DNA of 17,185 bases, from positions 1 through 17,185 of the forward strand of contig JADNRX010000965.1 in assembly GCA_015501595.1 (NCBI GenBank), written 5' to 3'. Both the position numbers and the translations under genes were made by a program. Below the pieces are notes generated by a model that saw only the letters and a program-made list of their open reading frames with translations, was not told the origin of the DNA and did no database searches. Source of the stretch: Hymenopellis radicata. Taxonomy: Eukaryota; Basidiomycota; Agaricomycetes; Agaricales; Physalacriaceae. Below, in pieces: positions 9,243 to 17,185 of the stretch (positions are counted from its first letter, which is position 1; each line of letters opens with the position of its first letter).

Positions 9243-9760
9243 ATGACTTATCGTTTAGAAGCCAAATGGACGCCCGGAGAACCCTTCGTAAGCGCTCATT
9301 TTCTCAAAAGATTGACGCTCAACGAGGTCCCTTCTGCAGGACGATGAATTCATACTAACAAAAGACGAAAAGCGCACTCTTAGATGAGCTGAAATACTAT
9401 ACGGTAGTCTTGTGCAGTATGAACGCCTGCTTACTACAACCCCACCTGTGCATGCTTTCTGGTTCGACGAGCCCAAGCGGCATCAGATCTGGAAGACCCA
9501 CAGACTGCGGGCACTCATTATTTAGCAGCTCAAGCCGCTGTCGGTGTCGGATCTGATACAATCTTTGATTATCATCGCGCCTGCGTAACTGTTAGCGATA
9601 GTTCTCACCTTACAACAGACACGACCTCGGGCCGCTGCTCAACGAGTGGGTCAAAATGCAAACGCGGCAATGGAGTCGCTGCAGAAGCTCCCGACTATTT
9701 CAAAGGACGACAAGCGCTAGGCCTATAGAGAGAAGAGACTGCCGCTTCCTGTCCGCCGCT
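9243..9760 (+). pseudogene. Degenerate coding stretch
   Basis: An ATG at 9243 opens a 15-codon exon with a clean donor (TTC|GTAAGC at 9288). A 52-nt intron follows, then an acceptor (CTGCAG at 9339) joining in phase to DDEFILTKDEKRTLR. The frame stops at 9385, but the same frame continues in protein-like fashion (AEILYGSLVQYERLL, FWFDEPKRHQIWKTHRLR) to about 9523. A neighbouring frame carries further plausible stretches (LNEWVKMQ, NAAMESLQKLPTISKDDKR) to 9760. The interruptions here include true in-frame stops as well as shifts. A decayed small gene, or one with introns I failed to place, fits best. No family is recognised. Confidence 0.3.
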
Positions 9761-10194
9761 ACGTACGACAGCGTGTTTCTTTGGTCTCGTAATCCGCGTC
9801 TATGTCGTAGGTCCTATGTGAAATTGAGCACATGTCATAAAGTGCCGCCACACATGTTGCCCTCGATTATGAGTCGTTCAACGGCGTCTTCGCACCAAGT
9901 ACTACATCGTAAAATTCCTATCATTCAAGTAAGTCCGTTGATTACATCGCTTTCGCGTTTCAGCACGTCCATGTAGCCAAGTTATGCGAACAACAGGGCA
10001 AAGAGTTGGTAAGGTAAGAAAGTATAAACAACACAGAGAGACAGAGTGAGTGCCAGGGTGTAGTCATAAGCATACGGATGAGAACGGAAAACATATATGG
10101 TACAATGCGAAAGTTATAGAAAGGTGTGTAAAGCTCCTCCTCAGGCTCCTCCGCGGAAGGGAATTGGCTGTCATCGTAATGTTCAGGAGGAGCC
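9761..10194. other. Intergenic, no gene supported
   Basis: About 430 bp carry only shadow frames of low complexity. The minus-strand F-box gene ends at 10195, so the right part is its 3' flank. Nothing else was identified apart from the inverted repeat at 10143-10195. Confidence 0.4.
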
Positions 10195-10195
10195 T
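10143..10195. repeat. Inverted repeat at the F-box gene stop
   Basis: AGGCTCCTCC (10143-10152) and GGAGGAGCCT (10186-10195) form perfect 10-bp arms around a 33-nt loop. The right arm touches the stop codon of the minus-strand F-box gene, so the hairpin would form at the very start of its 3' untranslated region. Confidence 0.55.
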
Positions 10196-11928
10196 CAACC
10201 CAGATTCACGAAGGTCTTCTTTGCGACCACAACCGACCTCCAATCTACCGTGGCCTCCTTCTCCAGCGGAAGAAGCGGGAAATTCAACCGCAGAACATCT
10301 ATCTGCTCGCCCACGTAGGTCTCCGTGCCGTTTTCGCCCCGCACAAGGTGTCGCTCCCGGCGATCGCCCAAATAGCGCATGATGCTGCGGTGCGCCTGGT
10401 CGTCGGTGTCGACCTTGAAGGAGAGCTCCTTGACGTTGGCGAGAACGATGGGAAAGTCCAAAACGTCGTCATCCTCCTTGCGGTCCTTGGGGAGCATGTC
10501 CAGCTGCGGGTAAAGCATACCCATCAATAAGAAGCGGTCTGGGTTGTCAAGGCGGACCTTCCTCGCATTCTTCAAGCACTGGAGGAGCTGTAAGGGAACG
10601 GGAAGCGATGACAACGATACGGAGCCGCTGGCCGCCATCTCCTCCGTGGCGATATACGGAGCCGGCGAGCCAAACTGGGCGCCCCGGAGCGTGAACGCTT
10701 CGAGTTGGTGGAAAGGGATCGAGGCGAGGAGGACGGTGAAGGAGTTGAGCGTGTCCCCGTAAATCTCTGACTCCTCGGCAAAGCCCAAGTCCGCAGGAGC
10801 TCTCGGGTCCAGGTTGCTAATGGAAAGGTGCGTCAGGGCGGGCATGAGGAAGTTGCTCGCAAACGCGTCAAGCTCGAGAGGCATGACATATCCCAGTCTC
10901 AACCGGGTCAACCTGGTGAGCGGAAGAGGCGGCAAAACCATTCCGTCATCTGGCTCGAGGAAGGGCAAAGCACCTGTCAAGTCGAGCGTCTCGAGTGTCG
11001 CGCTGCTCATCTCTAACACCCCGCGTAGTTGAATTACCGTTGGCCGGCTCAGTAATGGCAGTTTGGAAATCGTAAGGCAGGCGAGGTTCCGCGCACCGAA
11101 GCGATCCCAGTCATGGTAGGTGCCCGTTAGGTTAACACGCCAGAGGCTGGGACAAAGGAGCTCATCCGGTGTGCCAGGAAAGAAAGATGGCCTAGACCGA
11201 GGAATAGGCGCGGTCTGTTCACTGTATGTGGGGGGTCAAAGCGTGGTGAAAACGCCTGCCAGTAGTCATACGACCTATCGACTTTGAGATCGGTGAGGTT
11301 GGGAAGTACACATCCGCGCAGGACCTTGAGGAGGATCGCGCAGTGCTTCCACATGCCGGAGGTTTCGATGTAGAGAGTGTGGATGCTATAGACGTAGGGC
11401 GCGAGGAGTGCAGCGAGCGACTTGGTCTGGTAGAATTCCCAAGACGGGCTGAGATCGCGCGCATTGAGATCAATGAAAATGTGGAGAGGCTGGGTGCGCG
11501 AACGCTTGAGCATCCTTTTGATATCGGGGAATGCGTTACCGAGGACGCTGAGCTTGGGCTCCTTGCAATCCTTGCGCTTGATGATGCCGCGACCAGGGTC
11601 CTTGCGCACGATGATGTCGCGAGCAGAAAGCCTTCGATCGATGGAGTCCTCATTGATGAAGATCTGGTTCCACAACGTCGAGTCGTTGAGCGCGATGGCC
11701 CGCCATCGTGAACAGACTCGTGAAACGCGATGGGGGACCTGCTGTCGGAGCAAACGAGAAATTTGAAGATCTCGTTGAGGACATCGTTGCAGACAATGTT
11801 CTCGATGAGAGCATCAGGACCTTGAGAAGGGCGTTTATAGGTTTCGGAACTACTTAGACTCAATAAACAAAAGTCGCGAGCATTGAAGAGAGAGACACAA
11901 ACCTGTCGGTTGGAGCAAACGAGTCCAT
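10195..11928 (-). CDS. F-box protein with leucine-rich C-terminal region
   Basis: It probably selects substrates for an SCF ubiquitin ligase. Exon 1 is 11928-11903 (MDSFAPTD), followed by a 53-nt intron and exon 2, 11849-10195. The N-terminus holds an F-box: DVLNEIFKFLVC followed by VSRVCSRWRAIALNDSTLWNQ, the usual 'nei..fl...l..v.rvC+rWr.ia.....LW' pattern. The rest has irregular leucine-rich segments (LTDLKVD, LACLTISKLPLL, LETLDLTG, LTRLRLGY, LTHLSISNL), typical of the large basidiomycete F-box families. Two breaks interrupt the frame, at the G5 run 11732-11736 and the G6 run 11230-11235. One restored base at each gives 1683 nt and 560 residues. A TATA-like box lies about 100 bp upstream. 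A short acidic open stretch past the stop, in another frame, could mean the true C-terminus differs. Confidence 0.8.
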
Positions 11929-12699
11929 AATGACAGAGGCGGGAATGGGTTGGGAGAGCTGGTAGATAGCAGTGACGAACGCGGAAGATATTTGTGTAGT
12001 GGGGTAAGGTCCAACTCGAGGTGCACATTATATAGGCAGCCAGCGTTCATGGCCAACCCTGACGCGTCCTGGTCCACTGGCTTTCCCGAAGCGTTGAACA
12101 ATGGCATTGCCTTGAATGCGTCGAACAAACGCGATGTCCACATTTGACGCGTGAATTTGATTTTCAGAACACCCATTTGGTAATAGGAGAGCACAATAGA
12201 CTCCGGAGCAAACTGTGGACTCTTGAGAACGGTGGCTCTCCGAGTCGAGATGTGTAATCAATCATAATTTATCAGCTTGATCTTGTGTAGACCGCTCGAG
12301 GATAGAAGTCGCTTACTGTCCCGAATATGTCCGCACTGAAAGTAGTGTGGCGCGATCTCTTTGGAAGAATGAGCTCAGGGTTCAGATGGCCTTGTTTGGC
12401 ACTTGTTTGGTCTGCCAGTCACGGTCTGGTCACGGTGACAGTGAGTTGGCCCTCGCCGAACTCCCCGATCGATCGTGAGTGGCGGCATTTCCTTGTTGAA
12501 GTTGTAGGGAAATAAAGACGTGATTAATCACTGCAGAGAGCCACACTCTTTTTTTACGTTGCGAATGCGCATTTACCAGTAATAAGCTGACATTACTTAT
12601 GCGAGAAGTATGTATAGAGTCTGTTACCAGATATCTAAAGGATATCATGTACTATATGTAGCAAACACACATGGTTAGCATCGTGAACTCAATAAAAAT
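11929..12699. other. Promoter region of the F-box gene and 3' flank of the hydrolase gene
   Basis: These 771 bp between two minus-strand genes contain no supported coding region. Short open frames exist on both strands but lack splice logic or recognisable motifs. The left part is the F-box promoter, and the right edge (12640-12699) is AT-rich 3' flank of the hydrolase. Confidence 0.4.
12028..12035 (-). promoter_or_regulatory. TATA-like box of the F-box gene
   Basis: On the minus strand the sequence reads TATATAAT about 100 bp upstream of the start codon at 11928, a plausible distance for a fungal TATA element. Confidence 0.4.
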
Positions 12700-14324
12700 C
12701 TACTCAACAGGGCCGCTGGAAAGTCTGTCGATAATCTCCAAAAGCCTACTCCTAGTCCTTTTCCGGTCAAAGATGGTCGCATGGTCCGCGCTAGGGTAAT
12801 ACAGGACCTCTAACATCGAGCTCTCACTGATCCAGCGATGCGACTCGTCATCCGCCTCCTCTCCAGTCAGATACGTCCACACGTGCTTTGCCGGAAACAA
12901 TCTGATCTTCGCCCGAAAGCACCACCCCAACCGTCTCTCCCTCAAGGTCTTCCTTGAAAAGCACATTCTCCATCCAAAAGAAGTGTCTCCCAAAGTTCTC
13001 CCTACATCAGCATCACGGCTGGCAAAAAACCACAACAGCCATTCGTTGGCACTGCTCGGTGTCCGGTAGAGAAAATTGAATGTGATGTCAGGGAAATATA
13101 AGAGGAAGGGAATGGGATCGACGAAGCAGTAGGCGGTGATCTTCGTTGGCAAGGGTGGCAACTTTTCACGACGAGCGAGTTGTTGGGAGCGCATGATGTG
13201 CCCAGCAACGACGGTGCCATAGGAATGAGAAATCAAGATAGCTTCAGAGATGTTCAGAGAAGAGGTGATCGTGTAGAACGTGTCTAACATAACCGGTCGA
13301 GGAAGGACCGGCATGGAAGTCATTCGTGTACTGACGGGAAGGATCTCTATGAGCAGGATTCCCACCTCTGGATCAAGCTCGCGCATGAAGGTATGTATGG
13401 AAAACCCTATCTATAGACAGCATTAGAATAAGCACACGACGGTAAAATCGACGACTTACACCAATCCCGTGAATGAATATTATTGGTTTCTTAGTCGTTG
13501 AACGATGCGGCCGGAACCAGTACGGGACCTCTGGTGTGACCGACTTGCGCGACAGAATGGTCCAAGGACGCGAAGGAAACTCTTGGAACCAACGAGTTGG
13601 CGCGTAATGTTTGAGCCCAGTGACAGCAAAATTGCAAGCTGTGAACATATCCAGGAACCCGACGATCTATTGCACGGCCATTAGATTGCAATTGGGACAC
13701 GGTAAAATGAGACGCACAATGTACCATATGAGTGGCCTATGGAGTGTCACGACGGGGTCGAAGCTAAGTCTCATGCTCTTGACTTCATTGTTGCGACCAG
13801 GAGGAAATGAATGGCCAACAACTTTCTCGAGTGCTTCAACATAAGAGTTGATCTCGTCGCTCCACTCGACAAGCTCTTCCTTCTCGACATCCTCTGCTTT
13901 GACTTCAAAGAACGCCCACAAGAGCCAGTCAATGACATTCTCTCGTTTGATTGCAGAACTGTCACTAGAGAGAAACCATTGTGGGAGATTCGCTGGGTTC
14001 TGGGTGCAATTCAAGAACATGCGCTCGCGCTCTTCCTTCGTAAGACGCTCCGGCGCGTGTAAAGGAGGCTAAATATATAGTCAATAGGGGGTATGGAAGA
14101 CGCGAAAGGAGTATTACGCGTATAATCTTTGACTGCCGCGGGAGATAACCGAATAGATAAAAAAGCGCCTCCGGAACAGCAAGGAGGGATATCCATGGAG
14201 AGAACAAGAAGTTGCGCAATATTATGCAGGCGAAGATGTAGGCGAAACTGGCCGGAGCGATGGCTCGCAAAAGGCCTATGGCGATGTGGATTCCGATGTA
14301 AGCGGAATGCTTTTTCCCAATCAT
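12700..14324 (-). CDS. Membrane-anchored alpha/beta hydrolase
   Basis: Exons 14324-14118, 14068-13718, 13666-13460 and 13410-12700 (introns 49, 51 and 49 nt) join in phase to 491 residues with no breaks. The N-terminus has about two hydrophobic helices (IGIHIAIGLLRAIAPASFAYI, LFSPWISLLAVPEALFYLFGY), so the enzyme is probably anchored to an internal membrane. The alpha/beta hydrolase core follows: oxyanion motif IIFIHGIGIGF, the strand GILLIEILPVS, nucleophile elbow ISHSYGT (Ser), and a late histidine in PSADHATIF that fits the catalytic His. The likely acid residue is not certain. The class covers lipases, esterases and thioesterases, and the substrate cannot be read from sequence. It is divergent from the UBC7-like gene across about 300 bp. 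Confidence 0.85.
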
Positions 14325-14630
14325 TATTCTAGTTGGAGTTGCGTGTCGGGCAGGGGTGACGCCCGCTAAATAGTGCTGCTGTGATGTCGAGCCCGCTCAA
14401 GAAGAGGAAGCGGATCTTGGAACTTACACGACTTTTCCACGCGAGCGCCTCTTTCCATGACGTGCCGTTCTTCGTGCCGGTCAGTCTTCGCGTCACCTCA
14501 TGTCAGTCATGACGACCGCGATTTTGCATATTATTGTCTAGGGTTAGGGCTTCCTGTTACAGACGCGCGCTCGGTCCGCGTCGAACCTTGACGGCGTCGT
14601 TACTCGTTACCCCCCATCACCTCCTCGACT
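14325..14630. promoter_or_regulatory. Bidirectional promoter region, hydrolase and UBC7-like gene
   Basis: These 306 bp separate divergent start codons (14324 minus, 14631 plus). The region holds a telobox-like TAGGGTTAGGG at 14539-14549 and a 42-codon open frame from 14384 that could be an upstream ORF in the UBC7 leader. No splice path links that ORF to the enzyme. Confidence 0.45.
14539..14549 (+). promoter_or_regulatory. Telobox-like TTAGGG motif
   Basis: TAGGGTTAGGG, nearly two telomere-type repeats, lies about 85 bp upstream of the UBC7 start codon. In fungi such motifs can bind Tbf1/Myb-type factors in promoters. Function here is inferred. Confidence 0.35.
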
Positions 14631-15516
14631 ATGACTGGCAGAGGATCGAATAGTGCAACTGCTCTGCGCAGACTGATGACGGAGTACAAGCAGCTCACAG
14701 CTGGAGGTAGCATAGGATGGATAAAGCAGTAGTGACTGTCCGTCTGACTTGATCGTTTCTTAGGCTCACCAGATGGAATGTTTACGGCCGGTATGACGAC
14801 TCTAGCTTGTGCTTCCCTCCCCTGATATTCATACCCCTTTCTAAGGTCCCATTTCTGAGTCAGGCGCGTATGGAACGTTCAGCAGGTAACATCGAATTAA
14901 CATCTGTCTTTGAAAGATTTCTTCACCTGGGAAGCCTTGATCTGTGGCCGAAAGACACGCCGTTTGTACGCTTCACGGTCCCCAAATCTGTCACAAATTC
15001 ACAGCCCGTCCGCAGGAAGGGGGTGTATTCCCCGCCAAGTTGACCTTTGTAAGTCCATTCGCACATTGCCGTCCGAGTCTAACTATGTCACCAGCCGTCC
15101 GACTACCCACTATCACCATTCAAGATGAAATTCGAACCACCGTTGTTCCACCCGAACAGTACGCCGTCCTCTCAATTGTCAATGCGACCCAATTACTGAC
15201 GCTTGCTATAGTCTATGCAGACGGAAATGTCTGCATCTCAATCCTGCACACCCCCGGGGATGACCCCACCATGTACGAACAGGCGTCTGAACGATGGAGC
15301 CCCGTGCAAAGTGTCGAGAAGGTCATCCTCAGCGTCATTTCCATGCTCGCAGGTGCGTGATTAGCCTCATTCGCCGAACGTTTTCCAATGAGTCTCATTT
15401 CAGAGCCTAACCTCGAGAGTGGCGCGAATATTGATTGCTGTAAATTGTATCGCGATAATCGCGCCGAGTACGAGCGCATTGTGCGTGAATCAATCAGGGA
15501 ACAACTAGGATTGTAA
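14631..15516 (+). CDS. UBC7: Ubiquitin-conjugating enzyme E2, Ubc7/UBE2G type
   Basis: This E2 accepts ubiquitin on a cysteine and, in known family members, serves ER-associated protein degradation. Exons: 14631-14706, 14764-14790, 14846-14863, 14917-14965, 15016-15048, 15095-15158, 15212-15352, 15404-15516. Motifs in order: [62 protein letters not shown], active-site NVCISILH, then the [22 protein letters not shown] insertion. That acidic loop after the catalytic cysteine marks the Ubc7/Cdc34 class. The C-terminus ends REQLGL, as in UBE2G2. One base is missing at the CC of 14948-14949 (GGCCG for expected GGCCCG). Restored, the coding length is 522 nt, or 173 residues. The intron at 14864 uses a GC donor. 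Confidence 0.92.
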
Positions 15517-15601
15517 TTTTATATATGGGATCACTGCTTGTAAATTCTGGAATGCCGAAATTTAGTAGAGCTGTACTAACGTTCGTTGAGCGATGGGTGG
15601 T
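15517..15601. other. 3' flank of the UBC7-like gene
   Basis: This short stretch between the UBC7 stop codon and the duplication boundary contains an AT-rich TTTTATATATG just after the stop. No gene was seen. Confidence 0.35.
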
Positions 15602-16108
15602 AGTACGTCCCCGTCTGAAATATCGCGGGGACGTGTCGGACTCGTCCCGGACTTCAGTGTTGTCGAATAACTTCGTGTTATCATAGGAATAGCGTCCATA
15701 GTACAAGTAGGCTAAAAAGGGTACTCCAACATCATCTTGTTCAGCGTCTCAATAGTCTCTTTCCTATATGTATCCTGGGTGATGTTCTGCGGGACTGCGC
15801 CATCATTCAAAGACAGCATCTGAGGTGACTCCGAGGTCCACTTCGGCCAGTTAATCCCGGTGTCACCGTTAGGATCCAGGTGGGCAACGAAACGGATGAC
15901 ATAGTCCTGGAGGTCCCCACCGTCCTCAACATAGACATTCGTTCTTACATCGCTGTCATGAAAAGCGCCTAGGACAGGGAAATCTTTGTTACGCTTCCAT
16001 GCTAGGATTCCGAGGCGGGTCAGCGAGATATAAGGATGATTTCGGAGACACGCACAGTATGTATATATGTCCTGCTTGCCGGATATCGCACTAAGGAAGA
16101 ATCGGCGC
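15602..16108 (-). repeat. Inverted duplication, copy B (esterase 3' end plus flank)
   Basis: The reverse complement of this segment matches 3066-4025 minus the 442-bp insertion. It has the last esterase intron, the last exon and about 110 bp of 3' flank, and sequence similarity stops abruptly at both edges. It lacks about 12 bp present in copy A near 3988-3999. Confidence 0.9.
15712..16108 (-). pseudogene. C-terminal fragment of a carboxylesterase
   Basis: This copies the last 120 or so residues of the esterase, from RRFFLSAISGKQ through the catalytic-histidine motif GAFHDSD to the terminal MLEYPF and stop. It has no signal peptide, oxyanion loop, nucleophile or catalytic acid, so it cannot be an active hydrolase. 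The 54-nt intron is kept with both splice sites. A TGA present in the intron of copy A reads GGA here, so the frame stays open through the intron from an ATG at 16128. Protein identity to copy A is roughly 90 percent in the last exon. Whether it is transcribed is unknown; its 5' edge lies about 60 bp from the divergent DUF202-type gene. Confidence 0.85.
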
Positions 16109-16168
16109 AACGAGCCGACCGCATACATATAGGCCAGTCACCATGCTGCTTACATTGAACATCAATGA

Positions 16169-16881
16169 ATGACTTCATTTACTAGGGGACACCGTCGAGA
16201 ATCCTATGTAGTCTCTGACCTACCGGAGCTGGTCGAGTTCCGTGCACGCCAGCGCACATTCCACGGAGCATACAGCCGCACCGCACTGGGGAATCTAGGC
16301 TACTCGTTGACCATTCTTCGCCTATTTGACGCAGATTCTACAAAAGTCTGTCTTCTCGTTTCATCATAACCTCCGCTCCGTCATTTACTACTTGTACACT
16401 TTCAAGTTGGTCTGCTATTTGCTATTCTATCGGGCTTGCTATTCCTGCTTGCGTTCATTCGCTCGCGCCATTCGCACCATGACTTTGCCGACCAGCTTGA
16501 AGATGCTAGCTCTCCGCCAGCGACAGATGCATTACCAGAGCCAGAGCCTGGACAGAACGCGTCCAGTAATGAGGAAGAAGGTGGAGGGAGGACAGTGATG
16601 AAGGCACTAGGCAAGGTGACGCTGAAGAACAAGAAGGGGTTGAGGGCCGACCCAACGAAAGCAGTGAAGCAGCAGATGAACCTCATCCTGAGTGGGTGAA
16701 GTCGCATCGGAATGTCTTCAAACGACCACGCCAATATAACAACATCATCAGCACAGCTGGACAAGAGAATACACGCGTATTTGGGCGTCCTTTCATCACA
16801 GCTGGATGGATAGTTGTCGGCGTCACTGGCGTTGTTGCTGCGGTGGAGATTGGGCTTCTGGTTCTTATATTCAAGGTATAA
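16169..16881 (+). CDS. DUF202-type three-helix membrane protein
   Basis: Proposed exons are 16169-16345 and 16407-16881, with a 61-nt intron. The first exon holds the hallmark ELVEFRARQRTFHGAYSRTALG followed by a hydrophobic helix (LGYSLTILRLF). The second starts with a strong helix (IGLLFAILSGLLFLLAFI) and RSRHSHHDFAD. A long acidic, low-complexity loop follows, then a C-terminal segment GRPFITAGW with a third helix (IVVGVTGVVAAVEIGLLVLIF). This is the three-helix layout of small DUF202 membrane proteins, whose role is poorly defined. Two single-base losses break the frame, at 16330 (GAC|GC, expected GACCGC) and in the G run 16586-16588. Restoring both gives 654 nt and 217 residues. A splice-acceptor-like ACTAG just after the ATG leaves room for a lost or missed 5' exon. 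Confidence 0.75.
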
Positions 16882-17045
16882 TTAATTCACATTTGCAGGT
16901 GGAGTCGAGCAACCCTGTATACGTATGCGAAGACTTTGACTTTGACTGACCAGTCGAGTAACTTGCACACCTCGACCGCGTCCTCAGAACATGGCCCTTT
17001 AAAGGAAAGTTATAAATCCGTGTTCCGAAAGAGAACCGACAGAAT
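16882..17045. other. Convergent intergenic region
   Basis: These 164 bp lie between the DUF202-type stop and the stop of the minus-strand gene that enters from the right. No gene or repeat was recognised. Confidence 0.35.
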
Positions 17046-17185
17046 TTAGAAACGTCCTGTGAACACCAGCATGAGGGCGAAAGAGCTTCCCACCAGGATG
17101 CCTGAAGCAGGACCAAGACCAAGGTTCGTAAAGGAGAATGGAGGGAAAATACTCGCAAGAACAGAACGCGATAGCCTATAGGGCG
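17046..17185 (-). CDS. C-terminal exon of an unrecognised membrane or GPI-type protein, partial
   Basis: On the minus strand an open frame runs from the window edge to a stop at 17048-17046. It ends in a hydrophobic segment (GPASGILVGSSFALMLVF) followed by a short TGRF tail. Such an ending suits a C-terminal transmembrane helix or a GPI-attachment signal. The gene continues to the right, and an acceptor-like CTATAG lies near 17176. Too little is visible to name it. Confidence 0.35.
   Translation of the reverse strand, partial: PYRLSRSVLASIFPPFSFTNLGLGPASGILVGSSFALMLVFTGRF

Noticed and set aside
9656..9976. Plus-strand frame of 106 codons
   Set aside because: Its composition is Ser/Arg-rich and shadow-like, and its start falls inside more protein-like text in other frames. 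It has no motif or homologue that I recognise.
11950..12147. Plus-strand open frame in the F-box upstream region
   Set aside because: It overlaps the F-box promoter with its TATA-like box and has no splice logic or known motif.
14384..14512. Small basic open frame (MSSPLKKRKRILEL...) upstream of UBC7
   Set aside because: No splice route joins it to a longer product and it lies inside a divergent promoter. It is kept only as a possible upstream ORF.
1..17185. tRNA, rRNA, CRISPR arrays, bacterial operons or prophage genes
   Set aside because: No cloverleaf-like sequence with A and B boxes, no rRNA similarity and no regularly spaced repeats were seen. All confident genes are eukaryotic, with short spliceosomal introns.

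Overview
The window looks like nuclear DNA of a filamentous basidiomycete, probably an agaricomycete. The genes are dense and on both strands. They are cut by many 46-64 nt GT-AG introns whose exon phases join cleanly, and several products match families known from that group. No bacterial operons, rRNA, tRNA or CRISPR were seen.

Layout, left to right: the 5' exon of an unrecognised secreted or membrane-anchored protein (minus, 50-684); a 14-exon type B carboxylesterase/lipase (plus, 1136-3459); a 442-bp hairpin-rich segment directly behind its stop codon (3462-3903); an unrecognised two- or three-exon gene (plus, 4336-6023 or 6156); an EAF-family RNA polymerase II elongation cofactor (plus, 6443-7923); a small, possibly mitochondrial protein (minus, 8012-8389); a small helical, Mediator-like protein (plus, 8467-9071); a degenerate coding stretch (9243-9760); an F-box protein (minus, 10195-11928); a membrane-anchored alpha/beta hydrolase (minus, 12700-14324); a Ubc7-type ubiquitin-conjugating enzyme (plus, 14631-15516); an inverted partial copy of the esterase 3' end (15602-16108); a DUF202-type membrane protein (plus, 16169-16881); and the 3' end of a further minus-strand gene (17046 to the edge).

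The genes do not form one pathway. Ubc7 (ER-associated degradation) and the F-box protein (SCF ligase substrate choice) both belong to ubiquitin biology, but nothing ties them together beyond proximity. The esterase has a signal peptide and all three catalytic residues, which suits a saprotroph's secreted enzymes.

Two things stand out. First, about 510 bp of the esterase 3' end, with its last intron and 3' flank, is repeated in inverted orientation 11.6 kb away. Comparing the copies exposes the 442-bp segment with four hairpins, present in only one of them. Second, the esterase, F-box, UBC7 and DUF202 reading frames are each broken by losses of one base (two at one site), mostly in or beside short homopolymer runs. 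Other genes in the window are intact. Restoring those bases makes every total exon length divisible by three, so assembly or sequencing error explains the breaks better than gene decay, at least for UBC7.
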